A stretch of DNA of 64,000 nucleotides. Origin: Mesorhizobium sp. M2D.F.Ca.ET.226.01.1.1 (GTDB lineage: Bacteria; Pseudomonadota; Alphaproteobacteria; Rhizobiales; Rhizobiaceae). Shown in pieces: positions 1-7,954 of the stretch. Position numbers and translations under genes: made by a program. The notes beneath the pieces were generated by a model that saw only the letters and a list, made by a program, of their open reading frames with translations, was not told the origin of the DNA and searched no databases. Position 1 is the first letter of the stretch. Every line of letters starts with the position of its first letter. The DNA lies in assembly GCF_004022705.2 (NCBI RefSeq), contig NZ_RZOY02000013.1, forward strand, positions 1 through 64,000, given 5' to 3'.

Positions 1-61
1 CGCGCGTCTTCGACGGCCGCGTGAAATTCCCGGAGAAACCGACGACGGTTGGATTGGGCAT
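1..61 (-). CDS. NAD(P)H-dependent FMN reductase, SsuE/MsuE-like (N-terminus only)
   Basis: Only the first 20 codons are inside the window; the gene continues past the left edge. They read MPNPTVVGFSGNFTRPSKTR, which matches the first beta strand and phosphate-binding loop (GxSGNxxRPSKT) of flavodoxin-fold FMN reductases of the SsuE/MsuE family. Such enzymes supply FMNH2 to two-component alkanesulfonate monooxygenases, and an SsuD homologue lies upstream on the same strand. A GAGAG purine stretch lies just before the ATG. The family call rests on a short stretch plus context, so it is probable rather than certain. Confidence 0.62.
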   Translation of the reverse strand, partial: MPNPTVVGFSGNFTRPSKTR

Positions 62-421
62 GTTGTGGCTCTCTCTCAGGATGTCGAGGCGGGCGTCCAA
101 TGTCTATAATTTTTATAGACTCTGGCTCGCCTTAGAAGGAACGATCCGCCCTTGCAGGGCTTCTCACCGAACAATTTTTCACGGAACGGTGAGGTGACGG
201 ATATCCAGCCACTACGGGATGCCCGATGGGGCCTCGACGTTGACTGCGGTGTGCTGCTGCCGCCGGCCTGTTGCAATTGCGCTGGGCAGGTTGGCAGCTG
301 TCACTGCCGAGGGCGAGAGAGATCTAGAGCAATTCCAGGAAGTGTGAGCGGTTTTCCGCCGGAAGTGCGTAAAAACAAGGAGATAGAGAATTTCATCGTT
401 TCCGTGAAGCGCTGAAATGCT
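62..421. other. Intergenic region between the FMN reductase gene and ssuB
   Basis: No convincing gene is present; short open frames here lack family signatures and one overlaps a repeat. It contains the inverted repeat near the FMN reductase start and one complete long copy of the palindromic intergenic repeat, which runs up to the ssuB stop codon. The presumed FMN reductase promoter lies in the first 100 bases. Confidence 0.7.
102..120. promoter_or_regulatory. Perfect inverted repeat upstream of the FMN reductase gene
   Basis: GTCTATAA-TTT-TTATAGAC is a perfect 8-bp inverted repeat with a 3-nt spacer, about 40 bp upstream of the FMN reductase start codon. A related AT-rich sequence (ATCTATAAAAATAG) lies upstream of ssuA. 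It may be an operator, or a -10 region inside an operator, for a sulfur-responsive regulator. No regulator gene is adjacent, so the protein that binds is unknown. Confidence 0.4.
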
Positions 422-423
422 CT
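326..423. repeat. Palindromic intergenic repeat, copy A (long form)
   Basis: About 98 bp bounded by AGAGCA on the left and TGCTCT on the right. The left part (AGAGCAATTCCAGGAAGTGT, then GCGGTTTTCCGCC) recurs at about 16.55, 47.67 and 63.31 kb. The right part resembles the TTTCATCGTTTCCGTGAA stem-loop arm and ends at ssuB. The right boundary overlaps the TAG stop codon of ssuB, so the repeat edge sets the end of that gene. Such elements are widespread in Rhizobiales genomes. Confidence 0.85.
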
Positions 424-1213
424 AGCCGAGAAGTGTGTCCAGGATTTCGCCTTCAAGGCTGGCCAATTCGGCCGAGCCGCGCCGACGCGGCCGGGCTACG
501 GGCACATCGATGTCGAGCGCGATCCGCCCGGCGCTGATCACCACCACGCGGTCCGCAAGCGCGACGGCCTCCGCCACGTCATGCGTCACGAGCACCGCGG
601 TGAATTTCTGGTCGAGCCAAATGCGTTCCAGCAATCTTTGCATCTCGATGCGCGTCAGCGCGTCGAGCGCGCCGAGCGGTTCGTCGAGCGCGAGGATTTG
701 CGGCTGGCCGACCAGCGCGCGAGCCAAAGCCACGCGTTGCTTCTGGCCTCCCGACAACACCGAAGGCCATTCGCCGGCGCGTTCGGCCAGTCCGACCTCG
801 CCAAGCATGGCAAGCGCGCGCTGCCGCGCCTCCTCGCCGGCGGCAATGCCTGTCAGCCCGACCTCGACGTTCCTGACCACGCTCGCCCAGGGCAGGAGCC
901 TGGGTTCCTGGAACATGAAGCGGGTGCGGCTGTTGCCTTCCTCGACGGCGCCGAGCGACAGCGAACCGCTGGTTGGCTTGTCGAGCCCGGCGAGCAGCCG
1001 AAGCAACGTGCTCTTGCCGCAACCGCTCTTGCCGATCACCGCCAGGAACTGTCCGGCCGGCACGTCGAGATCGATGCCGTCGAGCACGGTCTGGTCACCG
1101 AAGCGTTTCCCCACGCTCTTGAAGGCAAAGGCCCGCCTGCCCTCGACAGTGCCGATCGGCCGCGATGGCGCCGGCGCGAAGGAACGGGCAGCAGTGAGGC
1201 TGGCGACCGACAT
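422..1213 (-). CDS. ssuB: Aliphatic sulfonate ABC transporter, ATP-binding protein
   Basis: ATPase that powers sulfonate import, last gene of the leftward ssuADCB operon. The sequence shows Walker A GKSGCGKST, the Q-loop region MFQEPRLLPW, the LSGGQKQRVALARAL signature, Walker B ILALDEPLGALDA and the switch histidine in VTHDVAEAV. MFQEPRLLPW is typical of the SsuB/TauB branch. The start is placed at the second methionine, which has GAGG six bases upstream; an ATG four codons earlier is possible. The stop codon lies on the edge of an intergenic repeat. Length of about 263 residues is normal for the family. Confidence 0.9.
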   Translation of the reverse strand: MSVASLTAARSFAPAPSRPIGTVEGRRAFAFKSVGKRFGDQTVLDGIDLDVPAGQFLAVIGKSGCGKSTLLRLLAGLDKPTSGSLSLGAVEEGNSRTRFMFQEPRLLPWASVVRNVEVGLTGIAAGEEARQRALAMLGEVGLAERAGEWPSVLSGGQKQRVALARALVGQPQILALDEPLGALDALTRIEMQRLLERIWLDQKFTAVLVTHDVAEAVALADRVVVISAGRIALDIDVPVARPRRRGSAELASLEGEILDTLLG

Positions 1214-1282
1214 CGAAGACCTCATCGGCTCTGGAAAGCGGGATGCCAGCCGAGCGACAGCCGCTCGAGCAGACGAGCAAGG

Positions 1283-2002
1283 CTAGTCGGCAAGCTTGCC
1301 GAGCATCGCGTAGATCAGGATCGACAGCACCACGACGTCGATCAGAAGGAACTCGCGCGCCTGCATGGCCATATAGCCGAGACCCGAACTGGCGGAGATG
1401 GTCTCGGCCACGATCAGCGTCAGCCACATGATGCCAAGCGCATAGCGCAGGCCGACGAAGATCGAAGGCAGCGCGCCCGGCAGGATCACGCGCAAGAACA
1501 GTTCTCGCCTGCCCATGCCGTAGACGCGGCCCATCTCGACGAGATGCGGGTCGACACTTTGGATGCCGAGCAGCGTGTTGACATAGATCGGGAAGAACAC
1601 GCCAAGCGCCACCAGGAACAGCTTCGCTTGCTCGTCGATCCCAAACCACAGGATGACCAGCGGGATCAGCGCCAGATGCGGGATGTTGCGGATCATCTGC
1701 AGCGTCGTGTCGGTCAACCCGCGGCTGAGCGTCGACAATCCGTTTGCGAGGCCGAGCACGAAGCCGATCGAGCCGCCGATGGCGAAGCCGGAAAGCGCGC
1801 GCAGCGTCGAAACGCCGATATTGCGGATCAGCTCGCCGGACAGCGTCAGCCGCCAGAAGGCCTCCGCCACCGCGCTTGGCGCTGGCAGAACATTCGCCGG
1901 GATAAGCCCGGCGCGCGCGGCTGCCTCCCAGCCGGCGATGATTGCCGCGGGCAGCAGCCAGCCGGCGGTGCCGTTGCGGGCAAGGCGCTTGGCCAGACTC
2001 AT
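1283..2002 (-). CDS. ssuC: Aliphatic sulfonate ABC transporter, permease
   Basis: Inner-membrane permease of about 239 residues with the binding-protein-dependent transport fold. The EAA-like cytoplasmic loop (VYGMGRRELFLRVILPGALP) that contacts the ATPase is visible, as are five to six hydrophobic segments and the family ending with SSGLGYMAMQAREFL. The start overlaps the ssuD stop by four bases (ATGA), which indicates translational coupling. Gene order monooxygenase-permease-ATPase is that of ssu operons. Confidence 0.9.
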   Translation of the reverse strand: MSLAKRLARNGTAGWLLPAAIIAGWEAAARAGLIPANVLPAPSAVAEAFWRLTLSGELIRNIGVSTLRALSGFAIGGSIGFVLGLANGLSTLSRGLTDTTLQMIRNIPHLALIPLVILWFGIDEQAKLFLVALGVFFPIYVNTLLGIQSVDPHLVEMGRVYGMGRRELFLRVILPGALPSIFVGLRYALGIMWLTLIVAETISASSGLGYMAMQAREFLLIDVVVLSILIYAMLGKLAD

Positions 2003-3156
2003 GACGCCGCCTGCAGACGGCCGGCGCCATGGAAGCCGACCGAGAATTCGTTGGCGATGTCGTCATGCGCCTTGAGCCGCCTCGTGCCCAGGCCAAGGCG
2101 CGGAAACAGCAATTCGGCGACGCGGTAAGCTTCCTCGAGATGCGGGTAGCCGGAACCGATGATGGTATCGATGCCGATCGCCTGGTATTCGCGGATGCGC
2201 TCGACGATCTGCTCCGGCGTGCCGACCAGCGCGGTGCCGGCGCCGCCGCGCACCAGGCCGACGCCGGCCCACAAATTGGGCGAGACGACGAGCCGGTCAC
2301 GACGGCCGCCATGCAGCTCGGCCATGCGTCGCTGGCCGACGGAGTCCATCTCCTTGAGGAACCGCGCCTGCGCGTTCTCGATCTGCGCGTCGGTGACATG
2401 CCTGATCAGCCGCTCGGCCGCGCGCCAGGCCTCGTCCTCGGTCTCGCGTACGATGAAATGCAGCCTGATGCCGAAGCGCAGCTTGCGGCCACGCGCCATA
2501 GCCTTGGCGCGCGCCGAGGCGATCTTTTCAGCGACCTGCGCCGGCGGCTCGCCCCAGGTGAGATACATGTCGGCGAGGTCGGCCGCGAGATCCTGCCCGG
2601 CGTCGGAGGAGCCGCCGAAATAGAGCGGCGGCCGCTCCTGCAGCGGCAGGAGATCGAGGCGGCCATTCTCCACGCGGTAATACTTGCCTTCGAAGTTCAC
2701 CCGCTCGCCGGAGACCAGCTTGCGCCAGATGGTGAGGAATTCCTGCGCCTGCGCATAGCGCTCGTCATGCGGCAGGAAGATGCCGTCGCCGGCAAGCTCG
2801 GTCGGATTGCCGCCGACCACCACATTGAGCAGCAGGCGGCCTTTGCTCACCCTGTCCAAGGCAGCCGTCTGTCGTGCCGCGAAGGTTGGCAGCGTCACGC
2901 CCGGTCGCAGCGCGACCAGGAACTTCAGCTTCTCGGTCAGCGTCGCAAGGCCAGTGGCCGTGATCCAGGAATCCTCGCAATTCTGCCCGGTGGGCAGAAG
3001 CACACCGGGGAAGCCCAGCCGGTCCACCGCCTGCGCGATCTCCTTGAAGTAACCGAATTCCGGCGGACGCTGCTGCTTCCCCGTGCCGAGATAGGTTCCG
3101 TCGCCATGCGTCGGGATGAACCAGAAGAAATCGAGCGGGTTGGCTGAAGCAGTCAT
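1999..3156 (-). CDS. ssuD: FMNH2-dependent alkanesulfonate monooxygenase
   Basis: Predicted to use FMNH2 and O2 to convert alkanesulfonates to aldehyde and sulfite under sulfur limitation. The 385-residue length and bacterial-luciferase-like TIM barrel sequence fit SsuD: N-terminal DFFWFIPTHGDGTYLGT, then FLVALRPG, LLLNVVVGGNPTE, YFGGSSDAG and SGYPHLEEAYRVAELLFPRL. It needs a separate flavin reductase, which the partial gene at the left edge probably encodes. It lies between ssuA and ssuC on the same strand. Related luciferase-like sulfonate or sulfone monooxygenases cannot be fully excluded, but the context is strong. Confidence 0.92.
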   Translation of the reverse strand: MTASANPLDFFWFIPTHGDGTYLGTGKQQRPPEFGYFKEIAQAVDRLGFPGVLLPTGQNCEDSWITATGLATLTEKLKFLVALRPGVTLPTFAARQTAALDRVSKGRLLLNVVVGGNPTELAGDGIFLPHDERYAQAQEFLTIWRKLVSGERVNFEGKYYRVENGRLDLLPLQERPPLYFGGSSDAGQDLAADLADMYLTWGEPPAQVAEKIASARAKAMARGRKLRFGIRLHFIVRETEDEAWRAAERLIRHVTDAQIENAQARFLKEMDSVGQRRMAELHGGRRDRLVVSPNLWAGVGLVRGGAGTALVGTPEQIVERIREYQAIGIDTIIGSGYPHLEEAYRVAELLFPRLGLGTRRLKAHDDIANEFSVGFHGAGRLQAAS

Positions 3157-3229
3157 GGCTGATACCCGGGAGAAGGCAGGAGAAACACGGCGGCGCCGGG
3201 GGTTCGCCGCCCGGCGCCGTGAAAGGAAA

Positions 3230-4183
3230 TCAGTTGCCCGGCGCGGTCCAGACGGCGTCGGAAACCCGCACGGCTTTCGGGATCAGCCCGAGCTTGAAGA
3301 AGCGGTCGGCCGTCGCCTGCTGGCCGGCGACGATCTCGGCGGTGATCGGATAGATGCCGAACTTGGTGCGGTTGGCGGCGATCGTCTGCGCATCGAGCGG
3401 CACGCCGGTGACCTCATGCAGCGCCTCGGCCACCTTGTTGCGATTCTGGTCCGCCCATTTCGCGGCATCGCCAAGCGCTGCAATCGTCGTCGAGACGAAA
3501 TCCGGATGCGCCTTGGCGAAATCCTTGTTGGCGAGGAAATAGGTGTTGACCTGGAGCACGTCGGCGGAGCGGGCAAGCACCCGCGGCTGATAGCGCGTTT
3601 CAGCGATGGCGAAGAACGGATCCCAGACAGCCCATGCATCGATCTGGTCGCTGGCGAAAGCGGCCGCCGCATCGGCGGGGCTGAGGTAGACGGGCGTGAT
3701 CTGGTCGAACGGGATACCGGTCTTTTCCAGGGCGGCAACGACCAGATTGTGCGCGCTGGTGCCCTTGCCGACGCCGATGCGCTTGCCCTTGAGATCGGCC
3801 AGCGACTGGATCGGGGAGGCCGGCTTGACGAAGATCGCCTCGCCCTGGCCATTGGAGGGCAGCGCCGCGGCATAGACGATGTTGGCGCCGGCCGACTGGC
3901 CGAAGATCGGTGGCGCGTCGCCGGTCCAGCCGACATCGATGGCGCCGACATTCAGGGCCTCCACCAGTGGCGGGCCGGCGGTGAACTCGACCCATTTGAC
4001 CGTGACGCCTTTGCCCGCCAGCGCCTTCTCGATGATCTGCTGCTGCCGGGCAATCACCGGCAGGCCGGTCTTCTGGTAGCCGATGTTGAACTGCTTCAGC
4101 TCTTGCGCCTGGACCCCAAGCGATGCCGTCGCGGCAAGCGCAAGCAGGCCTATGCCAAAGACACGTCTTGTCAGGCTGAACAT
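3230..4183 (-). CDS. ssuA: Aliphatic sulfonate ABC transporter, substrate-binding protein
   Basis: Periplasmic sulfonate-binding protein and first gene of the ssu operon. The N-terminus (MFSLTRRVFGIGLLALAATA, then SLGVQAQ) is a Sec signal peptide with an AQA-type cleavage site. The mature part has the NMT1/SsuA fold: FNIGYQKTGLPVIARQQ, VEALNVGAIDVGWTGDAPP and DAWAVWDPFFAIAE. The start is placed at the ATG preceded by GGGAG rather than ten codons upstream, because this gives a standard signal peptide. An AT-rich dyad about 70 bp upstream may control the operon. Confidence 0.9.
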   Translation of the reverse strand: MFSLTRRVFGIGLLALAATASLGVQAQELKQFNIGYQKTGLPVIARQQQIIEKALAGKGVTVKWVEFTAGPPLVEALNVGAIDVGWTGDAPPIFGQSAGANIVYAAALPSNGQGEAIFVKPASPIQSLADLKGKRIGVGKGTSAHNLVVAALEKTGIPFDQITPVYLSPADAAAAFASDQIDAWAVWDPFFAIAETRYQPRVLARSADVLQVNTYFLANKDFAKAHPDFVSTTIAALGDAAKWADQNRNKVAEALHEVTGVPLDAQTIAANRTKFGIYPITAEIVAGQQATADRFFKLGLIPKAVRVSDAVWTAPGN

Positions 4184-4498
4184 GGTCGCTCCCATTCGAT
4201 TTGGCTGCCGCAAACGGCGCTAAGCAGGTTGAACGGGTTGAGGCTAGGTAAATCTATAAAAATAGTAGAGGAACGAAATTGCGAGTTCGCCGAAAGAACA
4301 GGATTCGTTTTTCGACGGGAAGCGCCGAACGGCCCTTGCCGTCGCGCATCACCCGTTCGGTCGGAACGACGTTATCGACTGCCAGACCCACGGAAACACT
4401 CCCCGCCCGGCGCCAACCGGCGATGTTGGCCCCAACCCCCACCCGGGTCCTGGCGCAGCCTCCCGTCACGCGCGCAAGACGGCGCTGGCCGCCGCCGA
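4184..4498. other. Intergenic region upstream of ssuA
   Basis: No gene is evident. Its main feature is the AT-rich dyad CTATAAAAATAG about 70 bp before ssuA. The part toward the right lies downstream of the flavoenzyme gene on the same strand; I see no hairpin followed by a T-run there, so read-through into ssuA is possible. Confidence 0.6.
4253..4265. promoter_or_regulatory. AT-rich dyad upstream of ssuA
   Basis: TCTATAAAAATAG contains the inverted pair CTAT/ATAG around AAAA and shares TCTATAAAAAT with the reverse complement of the perfect inverted repeat before the FMN reductase gene. It is unusually AT-rich for this genome and sits at promoter distance from the ssuA start. It may be a shared operator or a -10 element; which one cannot be decided by inspection. 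Confidence 0.4.
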
Positions 4499-6571
4499 TC
4501 AGGAGTCGGCGGCCAGCGCCGTCACCTCACGCCGGAAGGGCAAGGCATCGCCGATATCGGCTTCGTCCAGCTCGCGGGCGAAACGGTGACCGGCATAGGT
4601 GGCCCAGGCGATCGGCCCTGGCGCTTCGGCATCGCCAATGACCTTGACCGAGCGGATGCCGCTGCCGGCCCACTCGTTTTCCCGGGCTTTCAGCGCGTGC
4701 CAGACGGCATCGTCCTGATTGCGCGACGTGACCAGGACGACGGCATCGGCCGCCAGCTCCTGCCGCGCGCCTGTGTAGACGCAGGCCGTGACCACGCCGC
4801 CCGAAGCGATGCTCGTGACGGTCCGGTTGAGGACGATATCGACGCCCAGCTCCGCCAGGCGGCGGTGGATGGCGCCTTGCTCCAGCGTGTTGCGGGTCCA
4901 GTCGGAGACATAGGCCGAAGGGGTCACCAGGGTCACCTTCGCGTCCCGGCGCGCCATCAGCTCGGCAAGCACGCCGCCCATGTAATAGTGGTCGTCATCG
5001 AACAGCACGACATTGCCCCCCGGCACCTTGCCGTCCATCAGATCGTCTGGCGTGTAGACCGGCATGGCGGCATCGATCGGCATCGGCACGACATGGGCGC
5101 GCGCCACGCCGTCGCGCCGCCAGCTCGATCCGGTCGCAATGGCGACATTCTGGAAGCCGAAGGACAGGATGTCGTCCGCCGACAGCCGGCTTTCGAAATA
5201 GATGTCGACATTCGGCATCTGGCCGAGCTGGTACTGGCGATAGTCGCGCACCCGGCCCCAGGCCGAGAGGCCGGGCAGCAGGCACTCGCGCGCCACGCGG
5301 CCGCCGAGTTCGGTGCCCGCTTCGGCCAAGGCCACCTGATAGCCGCGCAGGCCAAGCGCGCGGGCGGCTTCCAGTCCGGCGGGTCCGGCGCCGACGATCA
5401 GCACGCTGTCGCTGTCGCCCTTGGCCTGCATGCGCTCCGGATGCCAGCCCTTGCGCCACTCCTCCATGAAGGTCGGGTTCTGCGTGCAGCGCGAGATCGA
5501 CATAGTCATGTCGCCGGTGATGCAGATGTTGCAGCCGATGCATTCGCGGATGTCCTCGATGCGGCCCTCCTCGATCTTCCTCGGCAGGAAAGGATCGGCG
5601 ATCGACGGGCGGGCGCAGCCGATGAAGTCGAGCGTGCCCGATTTGAGCATCCTGACCATCACGTCCGGCGAGGTGAAGCGGCCGACGCCGACGACCGGCT
5701 TCGAGGTGAGCTTCTTGATGCCGGAGACGAGGCTCTCCTGCGCCGCCTCTTCCTTGAAGCGCGATGGCCCCGAGCAATCCTCCCAGGCGCCGTGCGCGAG
5801 GTCCCACAGATCCGGCAGCTCGGCATGCATCTCGATCATGTCGCGGACCTCCGAATTGGCGAAGCCGAGCTCTCCGATCATCTCGTCCAGCGACAGCCGC
5901 AGTGTCAGGCCGCAGGTGTCGCCGATCGCGTCGCGTCCTTCCTCGATCAGCTCGCGCATCAGCCGCGAGCGGTTTTCCAGCGAGCCGCCATATTCGTCGC
6001 TGCGCTGGTTGGTGGCGGTGGACAGGAAATGCTGGATGATGCCGAAGCCGTGCGCGCCATAGAGGCACACCAGGTCGAAGCCCGCCTGCCTGGCGCGCTT
6101 GAAGGCGTTGCGGTGCCAGCGGCGCAGGTCGCGGATATCCTGCTTGTCCATGGCGCGCGCCTGCACCGGATCGTTGGTGAAGGTGCGGATCGGCAGGGCC
6201 GACGGCCCGCGCGGAACCTCCTTGGTGTAGAGGTTGGGACCGTTGATGCCGGAATAGGCGAGCTGGACGCCGGCCAACGCGCCATATTCGTGCATGGCCT
6301 TGGCCATCTTGGCCAAAGCCGGAATGTCGGCGTCGTCCCATAGTCGCAGCTCGATGAAGGGCGTGATCTCGGAGGTGTGGTGCATCTCCGTCTGCTCGGT
6401 GAAGATGACGCCCCATCCACCTTCGGATTTCATGCGCCGCATCTCGGCCGCGGCCGATGGATCGCGGTAGCCGCCGCCATTGCAATGCGGAACCTGATAG
6501 AAGCGGTTCTTGGCCGTCACCGGACCGATCTTCATCGGCTCGAACAAAATGTCGTAGCGTGGGTCGCGCAT
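4499..6571 (-). CDS. Trimethylamine-dehydrogenase-like FMN/4Fe-4S/FAD oxidoreductase (N-demethylase type)
   Basis: A 690-residue protein of the trimethylamine/dimethylamine dehydrogenase and 2,4-dienoyl-CoA reductase family. Residues about 1-340 form an Old-Yellow-Enzyme FMN barrel (DILFEPMKIGPVTAKNRFYQ, GAHGFGIIQHFLS, DEYGGSLENRSRLMREL). Near residue 344, CIGCNICITG and a fourth Cys 12 positions later form the 4Fe-4S site. The C-terminal half is an NAD(P)/FAD module (VLIVGAGPAGLEAARALGLRG). Rhizobial relatives include N-methylproline demethylases of betaine catabolism, so oxidative N-demethylation is the best guess; the substrate is not shown. AGGGAG precedes the ATG. It is divergent from the M20 deacetylase gene across a 222-bp promoter region. 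Confidence 0.82.
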   Translation of the reverse strand: MRDPRYDILFEPMKIGPVTAKNRFYQVPHCNGGGYRDPSAAAEMRRMKSEGGWGVIFTEQTEMHHTSEITPFIELRLWDDADIPALAKMAKAMHEYGALAGVQLAYSGINGPNLYTKEVPRGPSALPIRTFTNDPVQARAMDKQDIRDLRRWHRNAFKRARQAGFDLVCLYGAHGFGIIQHFLSTATNQRSDEYGGSLENRSRLMRELIEEGRDAIGDTCGLTLRLSLDEMIGELGFANSEVRDMIEMHAELPDLWDLAHGAWEDCSGPSRFKEEAAQESLVSGIKKLTSKPVVGVGRFTSPDVMVRMLKSGTLDFIGCARPSIADPFLPRKIEEGRIEDIRECIGCNICITGDMTMSISRCTQNPTFMEEWRKGWHPERMQAKGDSDSVLIVGAGPAGLEAARALGLRGYQVALAEAGTELGGRVARECLLPGLSAWGRVRDYRQYQLGQMPNVDIYFESRLSADDILSFGFQNVAIATGSSWRRDGVARAHVVPMPIDAAMPVYTPDDLMDGKVPGGNVVLFDDDHYYMGGVLAELMARRDAKVTLVTPSAYVSDWTRNTLEQGAIHRRLAELGVDIVLNRTVTSIASGGVVTACVYTGARQELAADAVVLVTSRNQDDAVWHALKARENEWAGSGIRSVKVIGDAEAPGPIAWATYAGHRFARELDEADIGDALPFRREVTALAADS

Positions 6572-6666
6572 GGAACTCCCTTCCCGTCGGCTTGGCGCTG
6601 CCGTTGCTCTGGAGATTACTCATAAGTTGGAGTGGGCGCGGGAAAACTACGGAATTCTTCTGCGCG

Positions 6667-6685
6667 GATTAGGACGCGCCTAATC
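6667..6685. promoter_or_regulatory. Inverted repeat with LysR-type T-N11-A geometry
   Basis: GATTAGG-ACGCG-CCTAATC is a perfect 7-bp inverted repeat lying between the divergent flavoenzyme and deacetylase genes. It contains the T-N11-A spacing typical of LysR-family operators, and a further half-site (AATTAGG) follows about 13 bp downstream, as expected for LysR recognition plus activation sites. The LysR gene about 1.3 kb away is the obvious candidate regulator. This is inferred from geometry only. Confidence 0.5.
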
Positions 6686-6793
6686 TCCCGTCGCCGGAAT
6701 TAGGCTGCAATAAATCGAAGCTGAGCCAAATGCGACTTCAGGGGCGGCCATCGCCCGATGTAGACAGCCGGTAGCGGCAACGGGACAAGACAC

Positions 6794-7951
6794 ATGGACA
6801 GCATCGATATACTCGAACGGCTGATAGCCTTCCCGACCGTGAGCCGTGACTCGAATCTCGACCTCATCGGCTATGCGGCGGAGTTGCTCGGAGCAAACGG
6901 CATAGCCAGCCAGCTGATCCACAGCGCCGACGGTCACAAGGCCAACCTCTTTGCCATGATCGGTCCGGCCGACAGGCCCGGCATCATGCTGTCCGGCCAC
7001 ACCGATGTCGTTCCCGTCGATGGCCAGAACTGGGCGCAGCCGCCCTTCGCGATGACCCAACGCGACGGCAAGCTTTATGGGCGCGGCGCGGCAGACATGA
7101 AGGGTTTCGTGGCCTCGGCGCTCGCAGCCTGCCTCAAGGCTTCGAAGATGCCGCTGCGCACGCCCTTGCATCTGGCGCTCTCCTATGACGAGGAGGTCGG
7201 CTGTCTCGGCGTGCGCGACCTGATCGAGATGCTGCGCGCAGCGCCGCAACACCCGCTGCTGTGCATCGTCGGCGAGCCGACCAACATGCAGGTGGCCACG
7301 GGGCACAAGGGCAAGCTTGCGGCGCGCGCCGTCTGCAAGGGACGCGAAGGCCATTCGGCGCTCGCTCCGCTGGCGCTCAACGCCATCCATCTCGGCTGTG
7401 ATTTCGTGCGCGCCTTGCGCGACGAACAGGAGCGGCTCGCCCGCGAAGGCGCGCGCGACGGCGACTACGACATTCCTTACACCACCGTGCATGTCGGCAA
7501 GATCAATGCCGGCGTGGCGCTCAACATCGTGCCCAACCTTTGCGTCGTCGACTTCGAGATCCGCAACGTCGCCGCCGACGATGCCGCCGTCATTCTCGAC
7601 AGGCTTCGCGCTGCCGCGGCCCGCATTGCCTCTGACGCCGCTTCGATCGCCCCCGAAGCCTCAATCGACATCGAAATCACCAACACCTATCCCGGGCTCG
7701 ACACGCCGGCCGCTTCGGAAGCGGTCGCTTTCGTCAAATCGCTGACCGGCGCCAACGACACGATGAAAGTCGCTTTCGGCACGGAAGGCGGATTGTTCAG
7801 CCGCGATCTCGGCACGCCTTCCGTCGTCTGTGGACCGGGCTCCATGGCGCAGGGCCACAAGCCGGACGAATTTGTCAGCATCGAACAATTGCGGCGTTGC
7901 GACGAGATGCTGGAGCGGCTGCTGTCGCGGCTCGCCGAAGGCTGGCCGTGA
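6794..7951 (+). CDS. M20 metallopeptidase, acetylornithine deacetylase (ArgE)-like
   Basis: A 385-residue M20-family zinc amidohydrolase closest to ArgE by length and motifs: MLSGHTDVVPVDGQNW (zinc His and Asp), GRGAADMKGF (bridging Asp), SYDEEVGCLG (catalytic Glu pair), IVGEPTNMQ and the late zinc-ligand histidine in PGSMAQGHKPDEF. Known ArgE proteins hydrolyse N-acetyl-L-ornithine, but many rhizobial paralogues sit in catabolic operons and act on other N-acyl amino acids. Its position opposite an amine-oxidising flavoenzyme and near RidA and DUF1028 genes suggests a catabolic role. It converges on the LysR gene with only three bases between stop codons. Confidence 0.85.
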   Translation: MDSIDILERLIAFPTVSRDSNLDLIGYAAELLGANGIASQLIHSADGHKANLFAMIGPADRPGIMLSGHTDVVPVDGQNWAQPPFAMTQRDGKLYGRGAADMKGFVASALAACLKASKMPLRTPLHLALSYDEEVGCLGVRDLIEMLRAAPQHPLLCIVGEPTNMQVATGHKGKLAARAVCKGREGHSALAPLALNAIHLGCDFVRALRDEQERLAREGARDGDYDIPYTTVHVGKINAGVALNIVPNLCVVDFEIRNVAADDAAVILDRLRAAAARIASDAASIAPEASIDIEITNTYPGLDTPAASEAVAFVKSLTGANDTMKVAFGTEGGLFSRDLGTPSVVCGPGSMAQGHKPDEFVSIEQLRRCDEMLERLLSRLAEGWP

Positions 7952-7954
7952 CTC

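Noticed and set aside
152..415. Small open frame in the left intergenic region
   Set aside because: It extends into the palindromic repeat and has no ribosome site or similarity.
581..2128. A 515-codon plus-strand open frame opposite ssuB and ssuC
   Set aside because: Composition is that of a GC-skewed shadow; both opposite-strand genes have complete transporter motifs.
3116..6343. A 1075-codon open frame on the plus strand
   Set aside because: It is antisense to ssuA and the flavoenzyme gene, is very rich in Arg, Ala, Asp and His, has no domain signature, and reflects third-position GC bias.
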